DNA of 64,000 nt from NCBI GenBank assembly GCA_964035545.1, contig CAXIUT010000230.1, positions 186,001 to 250,000 on the forward strand. Reading direction: 5' to 3'. The position numbers were made by a program, and so were the translations under genes. The notes under the pieces were generated by a model. That model did no database searches. It saw only the letters and a program-made list of their open reading frames with translations, and had not been told where the DNA came from. How positions within the stretch are numbered: position 1 is the first letter of the stretch; every line of letters starts with the position of its first letter. Positions 15,711 through 29,400 of the stretch are shown here, piece by piece. Source of the stretch: Bugula neritina (Eukaryota > Bryozoa > Gymnolaemata > Cheilostomatida > Bugulidae).

Positions 15711-18430
15711 AATATAGTGTAATATACAGAAATGTACTGTAAAATACTGGAATATAATGTAACACACTGAAATATACAGCAACATACTGAAGTACACTGT
15801 AACATACTGAAATAAACTGCAACATCCTGCAACATACTGAAATACACTGTAACATACTGAAATACACCGCAACATCCTACAAGATACTGAAATACACTGT
15901 AACGTATTGAAGTACACTGCAACACATTGAAGTATTCTGCAACACACTTAAACATACGGCAACATACTGAAATATACTTCGGCACATTGCAATATACTGC
16001 AGCATACTGAAATATGCTGTAGCCTACTGAAATACACTGCATTATACTGAAATACACTGCTACATACTGAAATATACTGCAACATACTGAAATACACTGC
16101 AAAATACTGAAATACACTGTAACATACTGAAATATACTGCAACATACTGAAGTACACTCCTACATACTGAAATATACTGCAACTCACTGCAACATACTGC
16201 AACATACTAAAATACACTGTAACATATTGAAATACACTGCAACACATTGAAATATACTGCAAAATATTGAAATACACTGCTACACACTGAAATATACTGC
16301 AACACATGGCAACATACTGCAACATACTAAAATATACTGCAACATACTAAAATACACTGCAAAATACTGAAATACGCTGTAACATACTGAAATATACTGC
16401 AACATACTGAAATATACTGCTACATACTGAAATATACTGCAACACACTGCAACATACTGCAACATACTAAAATACACTGTAACATAATGAAATACACTAC
16501 AACACATTGAAATATACTGCAAAATACTGAAATACACTGCTATATACTGAAATATACTGCAACACACTGAAACATACTGCAACATACTAAAATATACTGC
16601 AACATACTGAAATATACTGCAACACAGTGAAATATACTGCAATGTGCCGAAATATATGGTAAACTACTGAAATATACTGTAACACATTGAAAAATACTGC
16701 AACATACTGAAATACACTGCAACACACTGAAAAACACTGCAAAATACTGTAACACACTGAAATAAACTGCAAAACACTGAAATACACTGCTTCATACTGA
16801 AATACACTGCAAAATACTGAAATACACTGTAACATACTGAAGTACACTCCTACATACTGAAATATACTGCAACTCCCTGCAACATACTGCAACATACTAA
16901 AATACACTGTAACATATTGAAATACACTGCAACACATTGAAATATACTGCAAAATATTGAAATACACTGCTACACACTGAAATATACTGCAACACACGGC
17001 AACATACTGCAACATACTAAAATATACTGCAACATACTGAAATACACTGCAAAATACTGAAATACACTGTAACATACTGAAATATACTGCAACATACTGA
17101 AATATACTGCTACATACTGAAATATACTGCAACACACGGCAACATACTGCAACATACTAAAATATACTGCAACATACTGAAATACACTGCAAAATACTGA
17201 AATACACTGTAACATACTGAAATATACTGCAACATACTGAAATATACTGCTACATACTGAAATATACTGCAACACACTGCAACATACTGCAACATACTAA
17301 AACACACTGTAACATAATGAAATACACTGCAACACATTGAAATATACTGCAAAATACTGAAATACACTGCTATATACTGAGATATACTGCAACACACTGC
17401 AACATACTGCAACATACTAAAATATACTGCAACATACTGAAATACACTGCAAAATACTGAAATACACTGTAACATACTGAAATATACTGCAACATACTGA
17501 AATACACTGCTACATACTGAAATATACGGCAACACACTGCAACATACTGAAACATACTAAAATACACTGTAACATATTGAAATACACTGCAACACAGTGA
17601 AATATACTGCAATGTGCCGAAATGTATGGTAAACTACTGAAATATACTGTCACACATCAAAAAATACTGCAACATACTGAAATATACTGCGACACATTGC
17701 AATATACTGTAACATACCGAAATATGCTGTAGCGCATTGAAATACACTGCAACTCGCTGAAATATACTGCAACATACTGAAATACACTGTAACATACTGA
17801 AATACAGTGCTACATACTGAAATATACTGCAACATACTGCAACATACTGAAATACACTGTAACAAACTGAAATACACTGCAACGTACTACAACATTTTGA
17901 AACACACTGCAACACATTGAAATATACTGCAACATACCTAAATATACGGGAATATACCAAAATATACTGTAACACATTGAAAAATACTGCAACATACTGA
18001 AATACACTGCAACACACTGAAAAACACTGCAAAATACTGTAACACACTGAAATATACTGCAAAACACTGAAATACACTGCTACATACTGAAATATACTGC
18101 AACACAGTGCAACATACTGCAACATACTAAAATATACTGCAACATACTGAAATACACTGCTAAATACTGAAATACACTGTAACATACTGAAATACACTGC
18201 AAAATACTACAACATTTTGAAATACACTGCAATACATTGAAATATACTGCAACATACCTAAATATACGGTAATATACTGAAATATACTGTAACACATTGA
18301 AAAATACTACAAAATACTGAAATACACTGCAACATACTACAACATACTGAAATACGCTGTAATACATTGAAATCCACTGCAACACATTGAAATATACTGT
18401 AACTCGCTGAAACATACTGTAACTCACTGA
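15711..18430. repeat. HOR unit 7, 2720 bp
   Basis: It resembles unit 25 (3020 bp) but lacks 300 bp, in two losses: 280 bp near 16671 and 20 bp near 16840. Units 7 and 25 share a junction at 16081 and 55641 where about 490 bp present in L units (18801-19290) is absent, which indicates common descent. Confidence 0.87.
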
Positions 18431-20770
18431 AATATAGTGTAATATACGGAAATGTACTGTAAAATACTGGAATATAATGTAACACACTGAAATATACAGC
18501 AACATACTGAAGTACACTGTAACATACTGAAATAAACTGCAACATCCTGCAACATACTGAAATACACTGTAACATACTGAAATACACCGCAACATCCTAC
18601 AAGATACTGAAATACACTGTAACGTATTGAAGTACACTGCAACACATTGAAGTATTCTGCAACACACTTAAACATACGGCAACATACTGAAATATACTTC
18701 GGCACATTGCAATATACTGCAGCATACTGAAATATGCTGTAGCCTACTGAAATACACTGCATTATACCGAAATACACTGCTACATACTGAAATATACTGC
18801 AACATACTGAAATATACTGCCACACATTGCAATATACTGTAACATACTGAAATATCCTGTAGCACACTGAAATACACTGCAACTCACTAAAATATACTGC
18901 AACATACTGAAATACACTGTAACATATTGAAATATACTGCAACATACTGAAATACAGTGCTACATACTGAAATATACTGCAACATACTGCAACATACTGA
19001 AATACACTGTAACATACTGAAATACACTGCAACATACTACAACATATTGAAAGACACTGCAACACATTGAAATATGCTGCAACATACCTAAATATACGGT
19101 AATATACCAAAATAAACTGTTACACATTGAAAAATACTGCAACATACTGAAATACACTGCAACACACTGAAAAACACTGCAGAATACTGTAACACACTGA
19201 AATATACTGCAAAATACTGAAATACACTGCTACATACCTAAATATACTGCAACACACTGCAACATACTGCAACATACTAAAATATACTGCAACATACTGA
19301 AATACACTGCAAAATACTGAAATACACTGTAACATACTGAAATATACTGCAACATACTGAAGTACACTCCTACATACTGAAATATACTGCAACTCACCGC
19401 AACATACTGCAACATACTAAAATACACTGTAACATATTGAAATACACTGCAACACATTGAAATATACTGCAAAATATTGAAATACACTGCTACACACTGA
19501 AATATACTGCAACACACGGCAACATACTGCAACATACTAAAATATACTGCAACATACTGAAATACACTGCAAAACACTGAAATACGCTGTAACATACTGA
19601 AATATACTGCAACATACTGAAATATACTGCTACATACTGAAATATACTGCAACACACTGCAACATACTGCAACATACTAAAATACACTGTAACATAATGA
19701 AATACACTGCAACACATTGAAATATACTGCAAAATACTGAAATACACTGCTATATACTGAAACATACTGCAACACACTGCAACATACTGCAACATACTAA
19801 AATATACTGCAACATACTGAAATACACAGCAAAATACTGAAATACACTGTAACATACTGAAATATACTGCAACATACTGAAATACACTGCTACATACTGA
19901 AATATACGGCAACACACTGCAACATACTGAAACATACTAAAATACACTGTAACATATTGAAATACACTGCAACACAGTGAAATATACTGCAATGTGCCGA
20001 AATATATGGTAAACTACTGAAATATACTGTCACACATTGAAAATTACTGCAACATACTGAAATGAACTGCGACACATTGCAATATACTGTAACATACCGA
20101 AATATGCTGTAGCACATTGAAATACACTGCAACTCACTGAAATACAGTGCTACATACTGAAATATACTGCAACATACTGCAACATACTGAAATACACTGT
20201 AACAAACTGAAATACACTGCAACATACTACAACATTTTGAAACACACTGCAACACATTGAAATATACTGCAACATACCTAAATATACGGTAATATACCAA
20301 AATATACTGTAACACATTGAAAAATACTGCAACATACTGAAATACACTGCAACACACTGAAGAACACTGCAAAATACTGTAACACACTGAAATATACTGC
20401 AAAATACTGAAATACACTGCTACATACTGAAATATACTGCAACACAGTGCAACATACTGCAACATACTAAAATATACTGCAACATACTGAAATACACTGC
20501 TAAATACTGAAATACACTGTAACATACTGAAATACACTGCAAAACACTACAACATTTTGAAATACACTGCAATACATTGAAATATACTGCAACATACCTA
20601 AATATACGGTAATATACTGAAATATACTGTAACACATTGAAAAATACTACAAAATACTGAAATACACTGCAACATACTACAACATACTGAAATACGCTGT
20701 AAGACATTGAAATCCACTGCAACACATTGAAATATACTGTAACTCGCTGAAACATACTGTAACTCACTGA
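18431..20770. repeat. HOR unit 8, L1 type, 2340 bp
   Basis: First unit of the regular core. L1 diagnostic decamers are AGTACACTGT (18511), ATTATACCGA (18761), CACACATTGC (18821), AATATCCTGT (18851), AACTCACTAA (18891), AGAATACTGT (19181), TACATACCTA (19231) and AATACACAGC (19821). Two CTGCAG hexamers lie at 18717 and 19177. Confidence 0.93.
19231..19900. repeat. 260-bp subrepeats (140 + 120 bp blocks) inside an L unit
   Basis: Decamers starting with TA instead of AA (TACATACTGA, TACACACTGA, TATATACTGA, TACATACCTA) mark block starts at 19231, 19371, 19491, 19631, 19751 and 19891, so spacing alternates 140, 120, 140, 120, 140. Equivalent positions recur every 260 bp. The 140-bp block has AATATACTGC after AACATACTAA; the 120-bp block has AATACACTGT after AACATACTAA and carries an AACATATTGA or AACATAATGA decamer. 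This is the intermediate level of the hierarchy and recurs in every long HOR unit. Confidence 0.9.
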
Positions 20771-23110
20771 AATATAGTGTAATATACGGAAATGTACTGT
20801 AAAATACTGGAATATAATGTAACACACTGAAATATACAGCAACATACTGAAATACACTGTAACATACTGAAATAAACTGCAACATCCTGCAACATACTGA
20901 AATACACTGTAACATACTGAAATACACCGCAACATCCTACAAGATCCTGAAATACACTGGAACGTATTGAAGTACACTGCAACACATTGAAGTATTCTGC
21001 AACACACTTAAACATACGGCAACATACTGAAATATACTTCGGCACATTGCAATATACTGCAGCATACTGAAATATGCTGTAGCCTGCTGAAATACACTGC
21101 ATTATACTGAAATACACTGCTACATACTGAAATATACTGCAACATACTGAAATATACTGCGACACATTGCAATATACTGTAACATACTGAAATATGCTGT
21201 AGCACACTGAAATACACTGCAACTCACTGAAATATACTGCAACATACTGAAATACACTGTAACATATTGAAATATACTGCAACATACTGAAATACAGTGC
21301 TACATACTGAAATATACTGCAACATACTGCAACATACTGAAATACACTGTAACATACTGAAATACACTGCAACATACTACAACATATTGAAAGACACTGC
21401 AACACATTGAAATATGCTGCAACATACCTAAATATACGGTAATATACCAAAATAAACTGTTACACATTGAAAAATACTGCAACATACTGAAATACACTGC
21501 AACACACTGAAAAACACTGCAGAATACTGTAACACACTGAAATATACTGCAAAATACTGAAATACACTGCTACATACCTAAATATACTGCAACACACTGC
21601 AACATACTGCAACATACTAAAATATACTGCAACATACTGAAATACACTGCAAAATACTGAAATACACTGTAACATACTGAAATATACTGCAACATACTGA
21701 AGTACACTCCTACATACTGAAATATACTGCAACTCACCGCAACATACTGCAACATACTAAAATACACTGTAACATATTGAAATACACTGCAACACATTGA
21801 AATATACTGCAAAATATTGAAATACACTGCTACACACTGAAATATACTGCAACACACGGCAACATACTGCAACATACTAAAATATACTGCAACATACTGA
21901 AATACACTGCAAAACACTGAAATACGCTGTAACATACTGAAATATACTGCAACATACTGAAATATACTGCTACATACTGAAATATACTGCAACACACTGC
22001 AACATACTGCAACATACTAAAATACACTGTAACATAATGAAATACACTGCAACACATTGAAATATACTGCAAAATACTGAAATACACTGCTATATACTGA
22101 AACATACTGCAACACACTGCAACATACTGCAACATACTAAAATATACTGCAACATACTGAAATACACAGCAAAATACTGAAATACACTGTAACATACTGA
22201 AATATACTGCAACATACTGAAATACACTGCTACATACTGAAATATACGGCAACACACTGCAACATACTGAAACATACTAAAATACACTGTAACATATTGA
22301 AATACACTGCAACACAGTGAAATATACTGCAATGTGCCGAAATATATGGTAAACTACTGAAATATACTGTCACACATTGAAAATTACTGCAACATACTGA
22401 AATGAACTGCGACCCATTGCAATATACTGTAACATACCGAAATATGCTGTAGCACATTGAAATACACTGCAACTCACTGAAATACAGTGCTACATACTGA
22501 AATATACTGCAACATACTGCAACATACTGAAATACACTGTAACAAACTGAAATACACTGCAACATACTACAACATTTTGAAACACACTGCAACACATTGA
22601 AATATACTGCAACATACCTAAATATACGGTAATATACCAAAATATACTGTAACACATTGAAAAATACTGCAACATACTGAAATACACTGCAACACACTGA
22701 AGAACACTGCAAAATACTGTAACACACTGAAATATACTGCAAAATACTGAAATACACTGCTACATACTGAAATATACTGCAACACAGTGCAACATACTGC
22801 AACATACTAAAATATACTGCAACATACTGAAATACACTGCTAAATACTGAAATACACTGTAACATACTGAAATACACTGCAAAATACTACAACATTTTAA
22901 AATACACTGCAATACATTGAAATATACTGCAACATACCTAAATATACGGTAATATACTGAAATATACTGTAACACATTGAAAAATACTACAAAATACTGA
23001 AATACACTGCAACATACTACAACATACTGAAATACGCTGTAAGACATTGAAATCCACTGCAACACATTGAAATATACTGTAACTCGCTGAAACATACTGT
23101 AACTCACTGA
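20771..23110. repeat. HOR unit 9, L3/L1/L3 mosaic, 2340 bp
   Basis: The left part has L3 variants (AAGATCCTGA 20941, AGCCTGCTGA 21081, GACACATTGC 21161, AACTCACTGA 21221). The middle has L1 variants (AGAATACTGT 21521, TACATACCTA 21571, AATACACAGC 22161). The right part has the L3 variant GACCCATTGC at 22411. Exchange or conversion breakpoints lie in 21221-21530 and 22161-22420. Confidence 0.88.
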
Positions 23111-24720
23111 AATATAGTGTAATATACGGAAATGTACTGTAAAATACTGGAATATAATGTAACACACTGAAATATACAGCAACATACTGAAATACACTGT
23201 AACATATTGAAATACACTGCAACACATTGAAATATACTGCAAAATATTGAAATACACTGCTACACACTGAAATATACTGCAACACACGGCAACATACTGC
23301 AACATACTAAAATATACTGCAACATACTGAAATACACTGCAAAATACTGAAATACACTGTAACATACTGAAATATACTGCAACATACTGAAATATACTGC
23401 TACATACTGAAATATACTGCAACACACGGCAACATACTGCAACATACTAAAATATACTGCAACATACTGAAATACACTGCAAAATACTGAAATACACTGT
23501 AACATACTGAAATATACTGCAACATACTGAAATATACTGCTACATACTGAAATATACTGCAACACACTGCAACATACTGCAACATACTAAAACACACTGT
23601 AACATAATGAAATACACTGCAACACATTGAAATATACTGCAAAATACTGAAATACACTGCTATATACTGAGATATACTGCAACACACTGCAACATACTGC
23701 AACATACTAAAATATACTGCAACATACTGAAATACACTGCAAAATACTGAAATACACTGTAACATACTGAAATATACTGCAACATACTGAAATACACTGC
23801 TACATACTGAAATATACGGCAACACACTGCAACATACTGAAACATACTAAAATACACTGTAACATAATGAAATACACTGCAACACAGTGAAATATACTGC
23901 AATGTGCCGAAATGTATGGTAAACTACTGAAATATACTGTCACACATCGAAAAATACTGCAACATACTGAAATATACTGCGACACATTGCAATATACTGT
24001 AACATACCGAAATATGCTGTAGCGCATTGAAATACACTGCAACTCGCTGAAATATACTGCAACATACTGAAATACACTGTAACATACTGAAATACAGTGC
24101 TACATACTGAAATATACTGCAACATACTGCAACATACTGAAATACACTGTAACAAACTGAAATACACTGCAACGTACTACAACATTTTGAAACACACTGC
24201 AACACATTGAAATATACTGCAACATACCTAAATATACGGGAATATACCAAAATATACTGTAACACATTGAAAAATGCTGCAACATACTGAAGTACACTGC
24301 AACACACTGAAAAACACTGCAAAATAATGTAACACACTGAAATATACTGCAAAACACTGAAATACACTGCTACATACTGAAATATACTGCAACACAGTGC
24401 AACATACTGCAACATACTAAAATATACTGCAACATACTGAAATACACTGCTAAATACTGAAATACACTGTAACATACTGAAATACACTGCAAAATACTAC
24501 AACATTTTGAAATACACTGCAATACATTGAAATATACTGCAACATACCTAAATATACGGTAATATACTGAAATATACTGTAACACATTGAAAAATACTAC
24601 AAAATACTGAAATACACTGCAACATACTACAACATACTGAAATACGCTGTAATACATTGAAATCCACTGCAACACATTGAAAAATACTGTAACTCGCTGA
24701 AACATACTGTAACTCACTGA
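23111..24720. repeat. HOR unit 10, short S type, 1610 bp
   Basis: It follows L sequence for 90 bp, then at about 23201 jumps to the position equivalent to 21771, omitting 910 bp. It then carries one additional 140-bp block (starts 23261, 23401, 23541, 23661, 23801) and 40 extra bp near 24050-24090, so 2340 - 910 + 140 + 40 = 1610. Its right half has its own variants: AATGTATGGT, CACACATCGA, AGCGCATTGA, AACTCGCTGA and AATATACGGG. It also has private changes, such as AAAATAATGT at 24321. Confidence 0.92.
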
Positions 24721-27060
24721 AATATAGTGTAATATACGGAAATGTACTGTAAAATACTGGAATATAATGTAACACACTGAAATATACAGCAACATACTGA
24801 AGTACACTGTAACATACTGAAATAAACTGCAACATCCTGCAACATACTGAAATACACTGTAACATACTGAAATACACCGCAACATCCTACAAGATACTGA
24901 AATACACTGTAACGTATTGAAGTACACTGCAACACATTGAAGTATTCTGCAACACACTTAAACATACGGCAACATACTGAAATATACTTCGGCACATTGC
25001 AATATACTGCAGCATACTGAAATATGCTGTAGCCTACTGAAATACACTGCATTATACCGAAATACACTGCTACATACTGAAATATACTGCAACATACTGA
25101 AATATACTGCCACACATTGCAATATACTGTAACATACTGAAATATCCTGTAGCACACTGAAATACACTGCAACTCACTAAAATATACTGCAACATACTGA
25201 AATACACTGTAACATATTGAAATATACTGCAACATACTGAAATACAGTGCTACATACTGAAATATACTGCAACATACTGCAACATACTGAAATACACTGT
25301 AACATACTGAAATACACTGCAACATACTACAACATATTGAAAGACACTGCAACACATTGAAATATGCTGCAACATACCTAAATATACGGTAATATACCAA
25401 AATAAACTGTTACACATTGAAAAATACTGCAACATACTGAAATACACTGCAACACACTGAAAAACACTGCAGAATACTGTAACACACTGAAATATACTGC
25501 AAAATACTGAAATACACTGCTACATACCTAAATATACTGCAACACACTGCAACATACTGCAACATACTAAAATATACTGCAACATACTGAAATACACTGC
25601 AAAATACTGAAATACACTGTAACATACTGAAATATACTGCAACATACTGAAGTACACTCCTACATACTGAAATATACTGCAACTCACCGCAACATACTGC
25701 AACATACTAAAATACACTGTAACATATTGAAATACACTGCAACACATTGAAATATACTGCAAAATATTGAAATACACTGCTACACACTGAAATATACTGC
25801 AACACACGGCAACATACTGCAACATACTAAAATATACTGCAACATACTGAAATACACTGCAAAACACTGAAATACGCTGTAACATACTGAAATATACTGC
25901 AACATACTGAAATATACTGCTACATACTGAAATATACTGCAACACACTGCAACATACTGCAACATACTAAAATACACTGTAACATAATGAAATACACTGC
26001 AACACATTGAAATATACTGCAAAATACTGAAATACACTGCTATATACTGAAACATACTGCAACACACTGCAACATACTGCAACATACTAAAATATACTGC
26101 AACATACTGAAATACACAGCAAAATACTGAAATACACTGTAACATACTGAAATATACTGCAACATACTGAAATACACTGCTACATACTGAAATATACGGC
26201 AACACACTGCAACATACTGAAACATACTAAAATACACTGTAACATATTGAAATACACTGCAACACAGTGAAATATACTGCAATGTGCCGAAATATATGGT
26301 AAACTACTGAAATATACTGTCACACATTGAAAATTACTGCAACATACTGAAATGAACTGCGACACATTGCAATATACTGTAACATACCGAAATATGCTGT
26401 AGCACATTGAAATACACTGCAACTCACTGAAATACAGTGCTACATACTGAAATATACTGCAACATACTGCAACATACTGAAATACACTGTAACAAACTGA
26501 AATACACTGCAACATACTACAACATTTTGAAAAACACTGCAACACATTGAAATATACTGCAACATACCTAAATATACGGTAATATACCAAAATATACTGT
26601 AACACATTGAAAAATACTGCAACATACTGAAATACACTGCAACACACTGAAGAACACTGCAAAATACTGTAACACACTGAAATATACTGCAAAATACTGA
26701 AATACACTGCTACATACTGAAATATACTGCAACACAGTGCAACATACTGCAACATACTAAAATATACTGCAACATACTGAAATACACTGCTAAATACTGA
26801 AATACACTGTAACATACTGAAATACACTGCAAAACACTACAACATTTTGAAATACACTGCAATACATTGAAATATACTGCAACATACCTAAATATACGGT
26901 AATATACTGAAATATACTGTAACACATTGAAAAATACTACAAAATACTGAAATACACTGCAACATACTACAACATACTGAAATACGCTGTAAGACATTGA
27001 AATCCACTGCAACACATTGAAATATACTGTAACTCGCTGAAACATACTGTAACTCACTGA
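24721..27060. repeat. HOR unit 11, L1 type, 2340 bp
   Basis: It carries the L1 variant set: ATTATACCGA, CACACATTGC (25111), AATATCCTGT, AACTCACTAA and AGAATACTGT (25471). CTGCAG sites lie at 25007 and 25467. An AAAACACTGC variant at 26531 is shared only with unit 15, one 8630-bp super-unit later. Confidence 0.93.
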
Positions 27061-29400
27061 AATATAGTGTAATATACGGAAATGTACTGTAAAATACTGG
27101 AATATAATGTAACACACTGAAATATACAGCAACATACTGAAATACACTGTAACATACTGAAATAAACTGCAACATCCTGCAACATACTGAAATACACTGT
27201 AACATACTGAAATACACCGCAACATCCTACAAGATCCTGAAATACACTGGAACGTATTGAAGTACACTGCAACACATTGAAGTATTCTGCAACACACTTA
27301 AACATACGGCAACATACTGAAATATACTTCGGCACATTGCAATATACTGCAGCATACTGAAATATGCTGTAGCCTGCTGAAATACACTGCATTATACTGA
27401 AATACACTGCTACATACTGAAATATACTGCAACATACTGAAATATACTGCCACACATTGCAATATACTGTAACATACTGAAATATCCTGTAGCACACTGA
27501 AATACACTGCAACTCACTAAAATATACTGCAACATACTGAAATACACTGTAACATATTGAAATATACTGCAACATACTGAAATACAGTGCTACATACTGA
27601 AATATACTGCAACATACTGCAACATACTGAAATACACTGTAACATACTGAAATACACTGCAACATACTACAACATATTGAAAGACACTGCAACACATTGA
27701 AATATGCTGCAACATACCTAAATATACGGTAATATACCAAAATAAACTGTTACACATTGAAAAATACTGCAACATACTGAAATACACTGCAACACACTGA
27801 AAAACACTGCAGAATACTGTAACACACTGAAATATACTGCAAAATACTGAAATACACTGCTACATACCTAAATATACTGCAACACACTGCAACATACTGC
27901 AACATACTAAAATATACTGCAACATACTGAAATACACTGCAAAATACTGAAATACACTGTAACATACTGAAATATACTGCAACATACTGAAGTACACTCC
28001 TACATACTGAAATATACTGCAACTCACCGCAACATACTGCAACATACTAAAATACACTGTAACATATTGAAATACACTGCAACACATTGAAATATACTGC
28101 AAAATATTGAAATACACTGCTACACACTGAAATATACTGCAACACACGGCAACATACTGCAACATACTAAAATATACTGCAACATACTGAAATACACTGC
28201 AAAACACTGAAATACGCTGTAACATACTGAAATATACTGCAACATACTGAAATATACTGCTACATACTGAAATATACTGCAACACACTGCAACATACTGC
28301 AACATACTAAAATACACTGTAACATAATGAAATACACTGCAACACATTGAAATATACTGCAAAATACTGAAATACACTGCTATATACTGAAACATACTGC
28401 AACACACTGCAACATACTGCAACATACTAAAATATACTGCAACATACTGAAATACACAGCAAAATACTGAAATACACTGTAACATACTGAAATATACTGC
28501 AACATACTGAAATACACTGCTACATACTGAAATATACGGCAACACACTGCAACATACTGAAACATACTAAAATACACTGTAACATATTGAAATACACTGC
28601 AACACAGTGAAATATACTGCAATGTGCCGAAATATATGGTAAACTACTGAAATATACTGTCACACATTGAAAATTACTGCAACATACTGAAATGAACTGC
28701 GACACATTGCAATATACTGTAACATACCGAAATATGCTGTAGCACATTGAAATACACTGCAACTCACTGAAATACAGTGCTACATACTGAAATATACTGC
28801 AACATACTGCAACATACTGAAATACACTGTAACAAACTGAAATACACTGCAACATACTACAACATTTTGAAACACACTGCAACACATTGAAATATACTGC
28901 AACATACCTAAATATACGGTAATATACCAAAATATACTGTAACACATTGAAAAATACTGCAACATACTGAAATACACTGCAACACACTGAAGAACACTGC
29001 AAAATACTGTAACACACTGAAATATACTGCAAAATACTGAAATACACTGCTACATACTGAAATATACTGCAACACAGTGCAACATACTGCAACATACTAA
29101 AATATACTGCAACATACTGAAATACACTGCTAAATACTGAAATACACTGTAACATACTGAAATACACTGCAAAACACTACAACATTTTGAAATACACTGC
29201 AATACATTGAAATATACTGCAACATACCTAAATATACGGTAATATACTGAAATATACTGTAACACATTGAAAAATACTACAAAATACTGAAATACACTGC
29301 AACATACTACAACATACTGAAATACGCTGTAAGACATTGAAATCCACTGCAACACATTGAAATATACTGTAACTCGCTGAAACATACTGTAACTCACTGA
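27061..29400. repeat. HOR unit 12, L3-to-L1 hybrid, 2340 bp
   Basis: The left end has L3 variants (AAGATCCTGA, AGCCTGCTGA 27371, ATTATACTGA 27391). From CACACATTGC at 27451 onward it has L1 variants (AATATCCTGT, AACTCACTAA, AGAATACTGT 27811, AATACACAGC). The switch falls within 27391-27460. It lies between an L1 unit and an L3 unit, the arrangement expected of a reciprocal unequal-exchange product. Confidence 0.93.
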
